64,000 bases of DNA from Megalonaias nervosa (Eukaryota; Mollusca; Bivalvia; Unionida; Unionidae), in NCBI GenBank assembly GCA_016617855.1, contig JAECUM010001132.1, positions 1 through 64,000 of the forward strand, in the 5' to 3' direction. Positions 47,340 to 58,363 of the stretch are shown piece after piece. Each line of letters starts with the position of its first letter. The first letter of the stretch is position 1. Under the pieces are notes generated by a model. The model had not been told where the DNA came from. It saw only the letters and a list, made by a program, of their open reading frames with translations, and made no database searches. Position numbers and translations under genes: made by a program.

Positions 47340-47578
47340 TAGTTATTGTTGTTGTTGTGGGGTTTAATGCCATTTTTTCAGCACACGATAGGCTATACAT
47401 GACGGCCAGTATTAATGGTGGAGGAAGAACCCACGAAAACTACGGAAAGAACCACCAACCCATGAGAAGCTACTGGCAAGCTTTCTCACATACCCATATT
47501 GGCCGAATCCGCGACTCCAACCCACGCAGACAGAGGTGAGATGGCAGTGATCCGTAACGGAGAGTTTCTATCAGTTAT
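47340..47578 (-). mobile_element. SINE family B, near full length
   Basis: The reverse complement of the 54583 copy, including part of the tRNA-like head (GGATCACTGCCATCTCACCT on the minus strand) and a (CAA)n-type tail at the left. Inserted in the pseudogene intron; not in the parent. Confidence 0.8.
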
Positions 47579-47812
47579 ATATAGTCATTTGAAGGTTTGC
47601 AAACTATGGGGCGGGGGTATTCTATTGTCAAAATCAAGGTCACAGCTCAGTATTTTAACTTTTTCCTCATAGTTTCCATTCCACTATAAATTTCAAGCTG
47701 TTGTAGCTTTAGTGATGAAATTTGGTATGCTTATACATCATCTTTAGAAAAAAGGGTGATTGCCAACTACATTGTAGATCATATCTTCAGGGTCATGACT
47801 TAAGTTTTCATT

Positions 47813-48288
47813 ACACTTTCCATTCAGATCCATTGTCTGTGACACTTTCCATTAAGGCCCATTTTCTGTCCCACTTTCCATTCAGATCCATTTCTGTCCC
47901 ACTTTCCATTCATGTCCATTTTTTTGGACACTTTCCAATCAAGTCCAATTTCTGTGACACTTTCTATTCAGGTCCATTTTCTGTCACGCTTTCCATTCAG
48001 GTCCATTTTCTGTCACACTTCTCATTCATGTTCATTTTATGTCACACTTTCTGTTCAGGTCCATTTTCTGTCACACTTTCCAGGTCCATTTTTTTGATCA
48101 CACTTCTCATTCATGTCCATTTTATGTCACACTTACTGTTCAGGTCCAATTTCTGTGACACATTCTATTCAGCTCTACTGTCTGTCAATCTTCTCATAAT
48201 GTCCATTGTCTGTGACACTTTCCATTCAGGTCCATTTTCTTTGACACTTCTCATTCAGGTCTATTTTTTGTGACACTTTCCAGTCAAG
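47813..48288. repeat. 29-bp minisatellite, about 16 copies (expanded allele, left part)
   Basis: Units of CACTTTCCATTCAGGTCCAT plus TTTCTGTCA. The array is interrupted by the DIRS-type element and resumes at 51141. Confidence 0.87.
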
Positions 48289-48524
48289 AAATGGACCTAA
48301 TGAAAAGTGTGACAGAAAATGAACCCCTCATCCAAGCATTTGTGAAGGATGAGGGGCATTAGTGGAGTAAAGCCGGAGGCTGAGCATGTATACATAGCAT
48401 CTTACTCTGTCATTGGCAGAAACAGGCGCTCTTCAAAGAAAAATAAAACTTTTATCAGTCACATGATGTGTCACCTGAAGTACCCTATATAAACAAGCCA
48501 CCTGCACAAGGTATCTCATAGTTA
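48289..48524 (+). repeat. DIRS left inverted end with promoter
   Basis: Contains the hairpin CCCCTCATCC...GGATGAGGGG and a TATA box in CCTATATAAACAAG (about 48484-48497) upstream of the gag-like ORF, suggesting the element's own promoter. Confidence 0.8.
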
Positions 48525-48658
48525 TTCTGGCGTTGTAGCGGAACGTAAGTAGCGGTAAGTTCAATAATAGGTACGTAGTTAGGTGGTGTTGTAGCCAGCT
48601 TAGGATGTAGTCCAAGCTATATGTGTTATTTGTTATAATTTCTTTTCGTTTTTTTGTA

Positions 48659-48934
48659 ATGGTTATTGGAGAGGACAAAGTCCTCTCAATTACCGACCTC
48701 GAAGCCGACTCAGAATTTTCGGGTTTTGGGCCTGAGGATATTGCAGCCTTTTGCGAAGTCGAGGCAAGTTCCTCAAAAGAGGGAGGAGTTATGAAGCCAC
48801 AAAAACAGAAAAATAAAGACAAAAAATTGAAGTCTGTTGTGACTAAAGTTCAGAATGTGGCAAAACGCAAGCCTGTTATGGCGACGAAACAAACACAAAA
48901 AATGTCGGACAGTCGAAGACGTCCAGTCTCATAG
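48659..48934 (+). CDS. DIRS gag-like ORF
   Basis: 92-codon frame from the first ATG, with an acidic start (LEADSEFSGFGPEDIAAFCE) and a basic Lys-rich end (KQKNKDKKLKSV, KRKPV). The composition and its position after the promoter fit a DIRS first ORF; no catalytic motif. Probably shortened, because the rest of the element is deleted after it. Confidence 0.55.
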   Translation: MVIGEDKVLSITDLEADSEFSGFGPEDIAAFCEVEASSSKEGGVMKPQKQKNKDKKLKSVVTKVQNVAKRKPVMATKQTQKMSDSRRRPVS

Positions 48935-49039
48935 ACATAAATAACCAGTCAAAAACAGCTTTTTGAAGACAAAATAAAGAGAAAAAATTGAAGTCTGTTT
49001 TGACTATAGTTTTTTCAAAAATACAGATCAAAGAAATGT

Positions 49040-49334
49040 CCATATTGAGATTCAGTCTGACAACATATGTGCTATCTCGTATATTAGTAATATGGGTGGA
49101 ATGGCATCAATTCAATTGGATCAACTAGTCAGACAGATTTGGGAATGGTGTTTGGAAAGGGGAATATTTGTATCAGCAGTCCATATTGCTGGCAAAAATA
49201 ATATACAGGCAGGTTATCTGTCCAGGAACTTTTCTGACTCCATTGAATGGATGCTAAAGAAAGAAAGAAATTTTTCAAAGATTGTGTCCACAGACTTTTG
49301 TTCCAGACATAGATCTTTTTTGCATCTAGATTAA
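49040..49334 (+). pseudogene. DIRS RNase H C-terminal fragment
   Basis: The plus frame reads IQSDNICAISYISNMGG, then IWEWCLERGIFVSAVHIAGK and NIQAGYLSRNF. The D in SDN and the HIAGK...LSR pattern are the terminal motifs of the DIRS RNase H domain. Upstream catalytic residues are deleted. Confidence 0.78.
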
Positions 49335-49686
49335 ACTGTCAGTTAAAGAAGTTCATCTCATAGTTTCCAGAACCAGGTGCTTTTGAAATTGATGCTCTTT
49401 CTTTCTCCTGGCATGATTTAATCCCATACATTTTCCCCCTTTTTAATCTTGTTGGAAAATATTGAATAAAATTACTGCTGATAACGTTAGTAAAACACTC
49501 TTAATTATTCTACATTGGACATCACAATCCTGTTTCTCCTTTAATCTTGTCATTTTTAATTTCTCTTCCAATTAGACTTCAAGGCATACAAATATACTGA
49601 CTCTTCCACACAATGGTCAAACTCATCCTCTAGGGAAGACCCTATCTTTAATCGAAGTGACTGTAACATGAGGTAGGTCCATAACC

Positions 49687-50622
49687 ATGGACTTCCAACA
49701 ACAGCTGTGGACATCATTAACAATTCATGGAGACCGGGAACAACTAAACAATATAATTTGGCATGGAAAAAATGGAAATTTTTGGTGTAAGATCGGGGAA
49801 ATTAATTTCTTTTGTGTTTCTGAAGTAACAGTTATTTCATACTTAGATTCTTCGGTAACTGAACGTAAGTCTTATAGTGTCGGCAATACTCAAAAGGCAA
49901 TGTTACTTCCTACTTTGAGAATGTTTGATAATGCATGCTGCCTCAACCCTTTGTTGAATAATAGATACTTGAAGGGACTGTTTAACAAAAGTCCACCAAA
50001 CCCAAGATATGTTGACACTTGGGATGTAAACCTAGTCTTAAAATAGCCTTATACCCTTTTTCCTTTGGAAACTATATCTTTAAGGTTATTAACAATGAAG
50101 CTGGTTGCTCTTATTGCTTTATCTACAGCTCAAAGAGCACAAACTCTAAAATCTTTGAATTTACATAACATGACCTGTATGGCAGATAAAATAGTATTCA
50201 GTTTTTCAGATTTGGTGAAAACATCAAGACAAGGTAAGAATTTCCAGTAGGAACTCCTACATTACAAGGATGAGAAGCTTTGTGCTGTGCATACTTTGTT
50301 ACATTATCTTGACAGGACTAACAATCTTCAGAAATCTACTCAAGTTCTGGTATCATATTGTTCCTATAGAGCCATGATATCTAGTACTATTGCAAGATGG
50401 TTATAAATGGTTTTAGAACAATCAGGAATTGATACATCTAAATTCAAAGCTCATTCTTACAGAACTGTTGCAGCATCAGCTGCTTTCAGACAAGGCTGTT
50501 CCTTACACAGTATATTAAAAATGGTAGACTGGACATCAGTAAAGACTTTGCACAAAATTTATCTAAGGGATATTAAGGCTAATAGTAAGGGTTTTGCTGA
50601 AGCAGTTATTAATAGCATATAA
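49687..50622 (+). pseudogene. DIRS tyrosine recombinase with three in-frame stops
   Basis: One frame runs from about 49687 to TAA at 50620, broken only by TAG (50044-50046), TAG (50248-50250) and TAA (50404-50406). The catalytic set is visible: Arg in STAQRAQTL, His-x-x-Arg in AHSYRTVAAS, and Tyr in LHKIYLRD, with VDW between. N-terminal LKGLFNKSPPNPRYVDTWDV is also typical. The enzyme would recombine the circular DNA form into the genome; this copy is inactive as read. Confidence 0.85.
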
Positions 50623-50757
50623 ATATTTTTTGTTTGATTATGGTTTACAGGTTAACATCTGTTCTCTTTTACCTGTGGACATTTTTAGCAGATGTTTTGT
50701 TGTCAATCTTTAAAGATGCTATGTATACCTGTGAGGCTGAAGGCTTTACGAAAAATA

Positions 50758-50832
50758 ATGAACCCCTCATCCAAGCATTTGTGAAGGATGAGGGGCATTA
50801 TTGGAGTAAAGCCGGAGGCTGAGCATGTATAC
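50758..50832 (+). repeat. DIRS internal complementary region
   Basis: Direct copy of the outer left end (AATGAACCCCTCATCCAAGC through GAGCATGTATACA), about 70 bp before the right inverted end. DIRS1-like replication models need such a region. Confidence 0.8.
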
Positions 50833-51140
50833 ACCCACCCATTCTTTGTTGCAAGTTGGGGTTTTCCCTCCCTGTATTATATAGACAACAAAACACTTCA
50901 CTTTAAACTATGAGATACCTCGTGCAGGTGGCTTGTTTATATAGGGTACTTTAGGTGACACATCATGTGACTGATAAAAGTTTTATTTTTCTTTGAAGAG
51001 CGCCTGTTTCTGCCAATGACAGAGTAAGATGCTATGTATACATGCTCAGCCTCCGGCTTTACTCCACTAATGCCCCTCATCCTTCACAAATGCTTGGATG
51101 AGGGGTTCATTTTCTGTCACACTTTTCATTAGGTCCATTT

Positions 51141-51340
51141 TCTGTCACACTTTTCATTAGGTCCATTTTCTGTCACACTTCTCATTCATGTCCAGTTTTT
51201 GTGACACTTTCCATTCAGGTCCATTTTTTGTCACACTTCTTATTAATGTCCATTGTCTGTGACACTTTCTTTTCAGGTCCATTTTCTGTGACTTTCCATT
51301 CAGGTCTAATTTCTGTCACAATTTCCATTCAGGTCCAAAA
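51141..51340. repeat. 29-bp minisatellite, right part after the DIRS element
   Basis: About seven units of the CATTCAGGTCCATTTTCTGT type, continuing the array at 47813-48288. Confidence 0.85.
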
Positions 51341-51503
51341 CATCTATTTGTTTTAAAATAACTTTGTATTGCTTCTTTTCTGTACATGAGTGGCCATTAT
51401 TTGCAACAAATTTGTTTTTTGTATTTTGTATTCTTTATTGTCGAAATGCACCTGATGCAGTCATTCATGAGTAATCTATTTTTAATTTCCTTTATTCGTA
51501 GAG

Positions 51504-51642
51504 TTAACCACAGAAAAGTGCCCTGTATTGCACCTCATTTTAGACAAGTGCTGCATATATATGACGGATCTAATGTGTAGAATGCTCTCTGGGCCAGCTG
51601 AAAAGAGGCCAACAGTAGAGGAAGCACTCAAAATCATAAAAT
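51504..51642 (+). pseudogene. Kinase pseudogene exon E', structurally intact
   Basis: Same 139-nt length and phase as exon E, acceptor CGTAGAG and donor GTAGGG. Fully open, with MTDLMCRMLSGPAEKRPTVE. Because exon D' is broken and no exons A-C exist here, it is classed as part of a pseudogene, although it could still be spliced into another transcript. Confidence 0.8.
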
Positions 51643-52237
51643 GTAGGGAATAGGTCTTCTTGGTTGCAAAATTCATTTGACTGAAATAATTTAAATTAGT
51701 GCATGAAATATAGGTAACATGTTTTCTGTAACTAAATGCAAAGAAAATGGTTTCCACACAAAAAAACAGGTTCTCCACCATTTGCAGGTATTAAACTTTA
51801 TGGATAACATGCACTTATGATGAGCAAGAACCCTCTTTTTATTTGGCTCAAAAGGTCAAAGGTCAGGGTTACTGACTGAAAGAAAAACAAAAATTTCTGC
51901 ACCTGGAATGAGTTATTTACATAGAAGACTATTAAACATGGGGCTGCATATACCATATTCACAGTACTCTTGTACATTTTTCTAATATTGCATATGGAAA
52001 ATTTCAGACGCAACTTGTGAAATAAGGTTTTAATCAAAGCATTGAATTATAAAAATTCTTAATGCAGAACATAGTAAATAGGTGTTATGTATGGACACAT
52101 GTATAAGTAAATTAATTTATAATAATTTAATAGTAATAATACCAAATAATTTAAGTTGGAATTAAACCACTATCAGGAAGAAATTTTATTGTGTAAGTTT
52201 GAGTTCCTTCAGAATTAAAATTCTGATCCTGTTTCAG

Positions 52238-53778
52238 TGACAGAGAAGGAGGTGGACCAGATAATAAGCCAACCTTCAGCTTCCAAACTAGACTGCTTGG
52301 CCCTCAGGACAAGCAACACCAGTGGCAGGCACAGCTCCAGAGCTATCAGTTTACAGTAAAGGTCAGCTGGTAATGCAGTCAGGTTGCACCTCATCTGTAT
52401 ATACCACCAAGATGGTCAAGGTACCAGTTAGGCAGCTCTGTTTGCCCAAATCAGTCAGTAGCAAGTCAGGCCTAATCAAGGACCACATGCTGAAGTAGAA
52501 ACTGCAGGAAAGATTAAGTCCCTACCTGAAATGGAAATATTGGTTCAAAAGGATATTGAGGTGGAAATAGAAGCCATCAATCCAACACCCATGAATGTGA
52601 GTAATCCATGTTGGGGTTCTATGCAGTCACCAGCATCAGTTGCCATGACAGCCAAGCAGATGGTTGCCAAGGATAGTCACATGGGCGTAAAGGAGACTGG
52701 TGTGATGGAGTCCAGGTAACACATTTTTAACATCTAGGGGCTTCAACTTAAGTAACAAGATTAGGTAAACCCAACAAGGATTTAATTTTCCAAAATATAA
52801 ATTTATTTAAATAAAATGTAAAATCAAACAAAGTGAAAGAATTCCAGGATATTATCCTAAAATTGTATTATCAATTTCACATAAATTGTCCAAAGGTATT
52901 CCAAATGAAGGCTCTAATGTGTTTATGTGTTAAAGTGCTAGCCTCCATGAAAAATCACATTTCTAAATCCAAAAGTGTTTACTTCAAGGTAATCTAGTGA
53001 ATGTAGAATATCGCTTAAGTCCTTGAATATTTCACATACTCAAGTCCTTGAATATATTCACATAATCCAATAAGTGCTGTTTAAATTAAAGATTTTCCTC
53101 TCTGCTAAATCCAGTGAACAGATATAAATAAATCACTATTCCTTCTCCTCAATGCTTGCAAAGCTGGCATTAACTGAAGAATGAAATGGTACATATTTAA
53201 TTCTCTTATATAGCCACCGCATATGCATAGAATTAACAAAATCTGAATCATGAAAAGCATTCTCAAACATTAAATCCCATTATTTTAGAATAACTCAACA
53301 AATTACTGAAACAATTAACAGCTAGAGCATGCATGATAGCTTTACAGGACAAGTGCACTAGTCTCCTAGTTTTACATGTTGTTTATGTGACTTCCATTCA
53401 AATTAATGTGTGACATATTTGACCAAAATAGTTGTTGACTTGACCATTGCAATCAGCCTTGGTTTATGATGAGAATCCTACAAACATTTGTATATGTGCT
53501 TTACAATAAGACTAAACAGCCACTGAATTATAGAATAAAAATATAAATGTCATAAACCCAAATGACTTAAATAAATACTATATTATAAATTTAATAGATT
53601 ATTCAAATATTCATAACACATTACACAATGACAGTTTCAGGAAAGGCTGGGAGTCACACTAATCCCTCAGCTTCAGGACATGAAACCTATACAGCCATCT
53701 TCCAACACTGATCAAGGAAGTAACATGGTGGTTCTCTGTGGGAAAATTCCAGACTTTGAAGCTCTGGATAGTATCTGA
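52238..53778 (+). pseudogene. Kinase pseudogene exon F', split by a solo LTR
   Basis: The acceptor TGTTTCAG is followed by TGACAGAGAAGGAGGTGGAC as in exon F. The codon that is TAA in the parent is AAA here (52285-52287). Downstream deletions of about 10 and 4 nt and a TAG break the frame. An LTR (52729-53617) divides the exon. The last part (53618-53778) ends with the same TGA and encodes a diverged PDFEALDSI. Confidence 0.85.
52729..53617 (-). mobile_element. Full-length solo LTR, family 1, about 0.89 kb
   Basis: Inserted in exon F'. On the minus strand it starts TGTTATGAATATTTGAATAA and ends in GTTACTTAAG...ATGTTAA. Flanking CATT repeats at both sides (target CATTACAC in the parent exon) suggest a 4-5 bp target duplication, as made by LTR-element integrases. 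The internal region has been lost by LTR recombination, or never existed. Confidence 0.78.
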
Positions 53779-53939
53779 CTTGTTAAGCAATAGTAAAGGA
53801 TGGACCTCACAATATTATGTTTTTATTACAGTGTAAATATATATTCATGCTTATTGAAGATTTTTAATTTAAGTACATGCATTCAGATCATTTTGAGAGG
53901 TACACAAATTGTTTAGCCAGTTTACATTTGCCTTATATC

Positions 53940-54440
53940 TGTCAAGCAAATGATGTCAGTACAGTGAGGCTTTCAGAAGATGTCTGGCAAGCAGTGATGT
54001 CAGTACACTGAAGCTTTCACGACAGCCATGAGCAGATGACTTGAGTATATTTTCAGGCCACTTTACACACTTAATCAAGGTTGTGATCTGATTTGATGAA
54101 TCTTACTGGCCATAAAATATTCCTTATGATGATGACAAGCAGATGACTTGATGACACTCACAAGCCATTTTACATGCTTTATCATGGTCACAAGCTGACT
54201 TGATGTAACAAACCATTGTTAACATTTTATCATGTCACAAGCAGATGACTTAATGACACTCACAGGCCATTCTACATGCTTTATCATGGTCATGAGCAGA
54301 TGACTTGATGACACTTACAAGCCATTGTAAACAATTTATCATGGTCATGAGCAGACTTGATACAGGCCATTGTACACAATTTATCATGGTCATGAGCATA
54401 TGAATTGATGATACTTACAGGCCACTGAGGAATTTATCCT
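53940..54440. repeat. Minisatellites paralogous to 17.5 and 20.3 kb arrays
   Basis: Two GATGTCAGTACA-type 44-bp units followed directly by about eight GAGCAGATGACTTGATGA-type 55-bp units; in the parent these arrays are 2.5 kb apart. Confidence 0.8.
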
Positions 54441-54582
54441 ATTCTTTTACACATTGTTGAACCTTTTGGACTTAAACCATTGTTAAAAAAAGCCCAGTTA
54501 GCATGAATAAGTAAACGTCCTTCAGGCAGACAAATTTGGTTGGCCTATTGATACTCTCATCCAGACAACATGATAACATCTT

Positions 54583-54805
54583 CAAGTCATGGGGCCCAGG
54601 TGGATGAGTGGCCTAAAGCTTTTGCCTTTACTGATCACTGCCATCTCACCTCTGTCTGCATGGGTTCAAGTCTTGGGCTCGGCTTATATGGGTATGTGAG
54701 AAAACAGCCAGTAGCTTCTCATCAGTCAGTTCTTACTGGGGTTTGCAGGGTTACTGGCCACCATGTATAGCCCATCTTGCACTGAGAAATGGCATTAAAC
54801 CCAAA
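54583..54805 (+). mobile_element. SINE family B, full length with tRNA-like head
   Basis: The head holds box A-like GATGAGTGGCCTAAAGC and box B-like GGGTTCAAGTCT. The body has GGGTATGTGAGAAAACAGCC and CACCATGTATAGCCCATC, and the tail GGCATTAAACCCAAAA. This best-preserved copy identifies the family as tRNA-derived. Confidence 0.82.
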
Positions 54806-54889
54806 ACATTATCAAGACGTTTATTTTATTTATTATTATTTATTCATTTTCTAGACATTATTTCAGTTGTTAGTTCTACTAGTCACAGA

Positions 54890-56130
54890 CCAGAAAAGCT
54901 TATATGATAGTTTGTTGTCTGTCATCTGTCTATCTATCCATTAGCACAAGTTTGTTATTGTTGCACCTCCAAAACTACTTGGAAGATTACCATGAAACTT
55001 TACACACACATATATCCCATAGTCTAGTTGATTCTAATGAAAATAGTGCCACTTGGACATCCTGACCCTATTGACAGTCTTAATGGAACTACACCCGATT
55101 GGTTGGTCATATCAACATGGAGTTTTCAGTCAAAGATTTTTATGATATCTTATTGATCTTAAATAAAAATCGCGTCAGTCTAACATCCAATATGACCACC
55201 AAGTCAGTCATCTTTTAAATCTTTTTATGGCTTAATCTCTGAAATGGAAATTCATATTGATTTGGTGTTTTCACTGGAAGAATCCTTTTGATGTCTGGTT
55301 GGGCCTAAATGAAAAATGTGGCAATCTGACATCCAGCATGACTGCCACAGTGGCCATTTTGAATTTTTTTTTGTCACTGCTCCTCCTGATGGTTATATCA
55401 TGATGGCATTTTCACAAAATGACTTCTTTTATAATTTCTAGTTGGTCATAAACGAAAATTGGTGCTAATCTCATGTTCAGCATGGCCACCACTGCAACTA
55501 CATTGAAAATTTTATTATCTCAACTTCATATGAATGGCAAGCAATATTAACATGAAATTTTCACCAGAAGACTTACTATATTGTGCAGTTGTTCATGAAT
55601 GAGAATAGGACCAATCTGATGGCATCACTAAAAGACTTCTCATAATGTCCTGTTGGCCTTAGAAGAACATAGTACCAATGTGATTGTTCAATATGGCCGC
55701 TATATGAACCAGTTTGAAAATCCATTGCTACTCCTATTGATGAACAAATATTGCCATAGAATTTTCTCTGGAAGAATTATTACATCTAGTTGGGTCTAAA
55801 TGAAAATGGGTGTCACTAGCACACTCAGTATGGCCACCACAGCAGTCATTGTGAATAACTTAGTGCTGCTCTGGAATGAATGGTTTTATCATGATTAGTT
55901 ATTTACCAAGTGACTTCTTATTGTGTCTAGTTGGTCTTAAATGAATATGCTGCTCCCATCCAATATGGCCACCACAGTAGTAATTTTGAAAATCTTGTTA
56001 TCATTATTCCTGAATGAATTGTTGTATATTTTTTCTAAAGACTTCTTATGATGTCTTGTTGATTGTAGATGAAAACCATGCCATTCAATCACCATATTGA
56101 AAATCTTGTTATGTACCTCTCCTAGATGGC
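54890..56130. repeat. 155-bp-unit interspersed repeat (locus 4)
   Basis: Begins with the family head (TTTGTTGTCTGTCATCTGTC, ACCATGAAACTTTACACACA) and runs through about seven paragraphs with ATGGCCACC and TTTTCACCAGAAGACTT-like phrases. Confidence 0.7.
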
Positions 56131-56143
56131 TGAGACTGGATGA

Positions 56144-57012
56144 TGTCTAGTGTTAGTAGTATATCTAATTTGCATTGTTTTTTAGTTGTGTTTTTCCTCA
56201 TTACATGTATGTGCTTTTGATAATGTAACATTGTATGTTGGACTTGACCTTGTCTTAAATCAAGTTCATTTTCTACTTGACCTGAATCATTGGTTTTTAA
56301 AAATTCTAGTAACAACTAATACATAGGTTAATATTTTTTCTATGGGTTAACTATCAGGATTGTTATTTTTTGCCTAAGTCAAGGACATTGTGTTTATCAC
56401 ATTTTATATCCTAATTACAACTGCTATTTTATCTAGTAAACATCAAGAAGCTTCTAGAAGGTTATTTTCCATTAGGTAATAGTTTTCTTTTTTAGAAAAT
56501 GCTAATTTGAACCTGAGGTCAAATGCAGGACTATCTGATCTTGTTTTTCTAAAAGTTAATTCATTGTATTATTGTTGTGTCCAGTAGTTCATTTGGACTG
56601 GAATTTTATTTATTCAAATTATTTATTCACTGGAAATAGAAAGTGCTCTTCAAAAAAAAAAAAAACCATTCTTGGACATAGTGAATTCAATATATAATGA
56701 AATTTCAAATGAGGATATATTCTGGTGTTGCATTATTTTGATCCAACAAAAGACATCACTACATGGGCCACAACAGGCATATGAACACTTCCAGTATTAG
56801 ATTAAATTTGGATTTCCACTAAAGTTTAATCAGAACCTTCATCATTAGGACTTGTGTCTGTAATTCCAGATTATTTTGGGGTTTGATTCACAATACCATA
56901 ATATTTTTTTTCCGTTTGTATTTTAGGGAAATAAATTATTTGTTGAATTTTACAAAGATTGTTGCTTCTCAATCTTTTCTATTACTTATTTTAAGACCAT
57001 AGGGTCATAATA
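56144..57012 (+). mobile_element. Full-length solo LTR, family 1
   Basis: Starts TGTTAGTAGTATATCTAATT and ends near ACCATAGGGTCATAA. About 870 bp, collinear with 42949 and the mirror of 52729. Contains GGGAAATAAATTATTTGTTG with an AATAAA poly(A) signal near the 3' end, as an LTR should. Confidence 0.76.
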
Positions 57013-57169
57013 TGGTGTATGGGATCATCTGCTGTACAACCCAAAAATAACTGATCACAACCCTATATATGGGTTGTATCAAAGGGATATGAAACAAAGT
57101 TTCTCCGTCCCCATCTCTTTACTTTCTTGCCATTCACTCAAGTCCATGCCCATGCAGACAACTATCTGG

Positions 57170-58030
57170 TAGGTGCTGGACATTTTTCCAAATAGCGTTA
57201 GATTGATTTCTGCCAGGCGAGTGGGCAATCCAGATTGTTCAGAGGGTCTTCAAGTTTCACTTTGCCAATCCCCGCCCCCTTTGCCCTTTCCATTCCTGAT
57301 GGAAGTATTGTCAGATTTGATAAAGGACATTTTTTGCTGCAAAAGATCAGGATGCTCATTGAGAACCTGGTGGTGGAGGTTATTCAGAGTTTTCCACCAA
57401 ACCTTTTATGGTCAGGATGGCCAGTGGCAAGCTCGGACCCATCCTTGACTTCAGCTCACTTTTTCTTTGCTGTTTGAGGAGAAAACATTGGCTACAGTTA
57501 CTGTTAAGAGCTACCTTATGGCTATAGTTAATACTAAGGGCTATAGTTAATACTAAGGGCTATAGTTAATACTAAGGGCTATAGTTAATACTAAGGGCTA
57601 CAGTTACTACTAAGGGCTACCTTACTGACACATTTTGTCAACATCATGTGCCAAGAGGATCATGGTCATAACAAAGACCTCTCCAACTTGTTGATCAATT
57701 AGACTTACCAATACATAGGTCTAATCACTCACAAATCTTGGGTTCTGACTTGATTGAATTCAAACCAGTTCAAGCTTTTAGCCAGGACCTCGCTGAAGCT
57801 CCTTTCACACAAATCCTGTTTCCTGATAGCGTTTTCCTTGGCAAGTAGAGTTGCCAAATTACATGCCCTCTCTCTTGACCCAGCCAACCTTCAATCTTTA
57901 TCAGATGGTTCCATGGTCCTTGTGATGCAACCTGGTTTCTATGCCAGGAATTGGTTACCATCAGGGGCAATGAAAAAGTTTTATTATCTATCTACTGTAT
58001 TGATCCAAATCAGGCCCCTCATTTGCTAAG
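57170..58030 (+). mobile_element. Second DIRS-type relic: RT start and tyrosine recombinase piece
   Basis: 57230-57470 gives, across two or three frames, LQVSLCQSPPPLPFP, GYSEFSTKPFMVRM and GKLGPILDFSSL, the N-terminal RT block of DIRS/Gypsy-like RTs. 57754-58029 gives HKSCFLIAFSLASRVAKLHA, which fits the first catalytic Arg region of a tyrosine recombinase. Between them lies a 19-bp minisatellite. Too broken to be functional. The family differs from the 48-51 kb element. Confidence 0.6.
57497..57625. repeat. 19-bp minisatellite, about 6 copies
   Basis: The unit GCTATAGTTAATACTAAGG repeats with starts at 57521, 57540 and onward. Confidence 0.88.
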
Positions 58031-58363
58031 GCCATTACTACATATACAGTCTCACCCTTGAAGGGGTTATTCTATATGCTGAATCTTTTAAAACAGAACA
58101 GTAACAGAAATTAATAACATGCAAGTAAATTATAGAAACATATGCATGAAAATAATATTAAGAACATTTATAGTAATAATTATGATCATTTTTTAACAGA
58201 ACCTTCAATTTAAAAATATTTTAAAGCACATGGCAAAGACAAATTTTTGTTTACAATTTTATAAATTATAAAAATAAATATAAGTTTTGTCTAAGCTAAA
58301 AGTATAGGTTGCTCTAACTTGAAACATGATTGCTTGTGCAACTTAGATATATACAGGATCCAT
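58031..58363. other. Intergenic sequence
   Basis: AT-rich; nothing recognised. Confidence 0.35.

Larger units (their letters stand above)
48289..51140 (+). mobile_element. DIRS-type tyrosine-recombinase retroelement, internally deleted
   Basis: Inverted ends of 236 bp (48289-48524 and 50905-51140) differ at only a few sites. Inside, in order: a gag-like ORF (48659-48934), an RNase H end (49040-49334), a tyrosine recombinase (about 49687-50622) and, just before the right end, a direct copy of the outer left end (50758-50832), which is the internal complementary region expected of DIRS1-like elements. The reverse transcriptase and most of RNase H are missing between 48935 and 49040. The outer 30 or so bases of the inverted ends are host minisatellite sequence (see findings). 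Confidence 0.88.
44695..54440 (+). repeat. Segmental duplicate of the kinase 3' half (parent about 12800-20760)
   Basis: Homology in the same order: 155-bp-unit repeats, the 35-bp minisatellite, the exon D region, the 29-bp minisatellite, exon E, the intron, exon F, the 44-bp and 55-bp minisatellites. It starts at TTATGCTG, exactly where the parent leaves its inverted LTR pair (12799). Exons A-C are not included. Later insertions lengthened it: SINE B (47.4 kb), a DIRS-type element (48.3-51.1 kb) and a solo LTR (52.7-53.6 kb). The parent gained the L2-like element and SINE A, which are absent here. Confidence 0.9.

Noticed and set aside
47722..48273. 183-residue plus-strand frame with FHSGPFSVTLSIQVHF-like repeats
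   Set aside because: It arises from the 29-bp minisatellite array; frame changes with unit length, so no real protein repeat.
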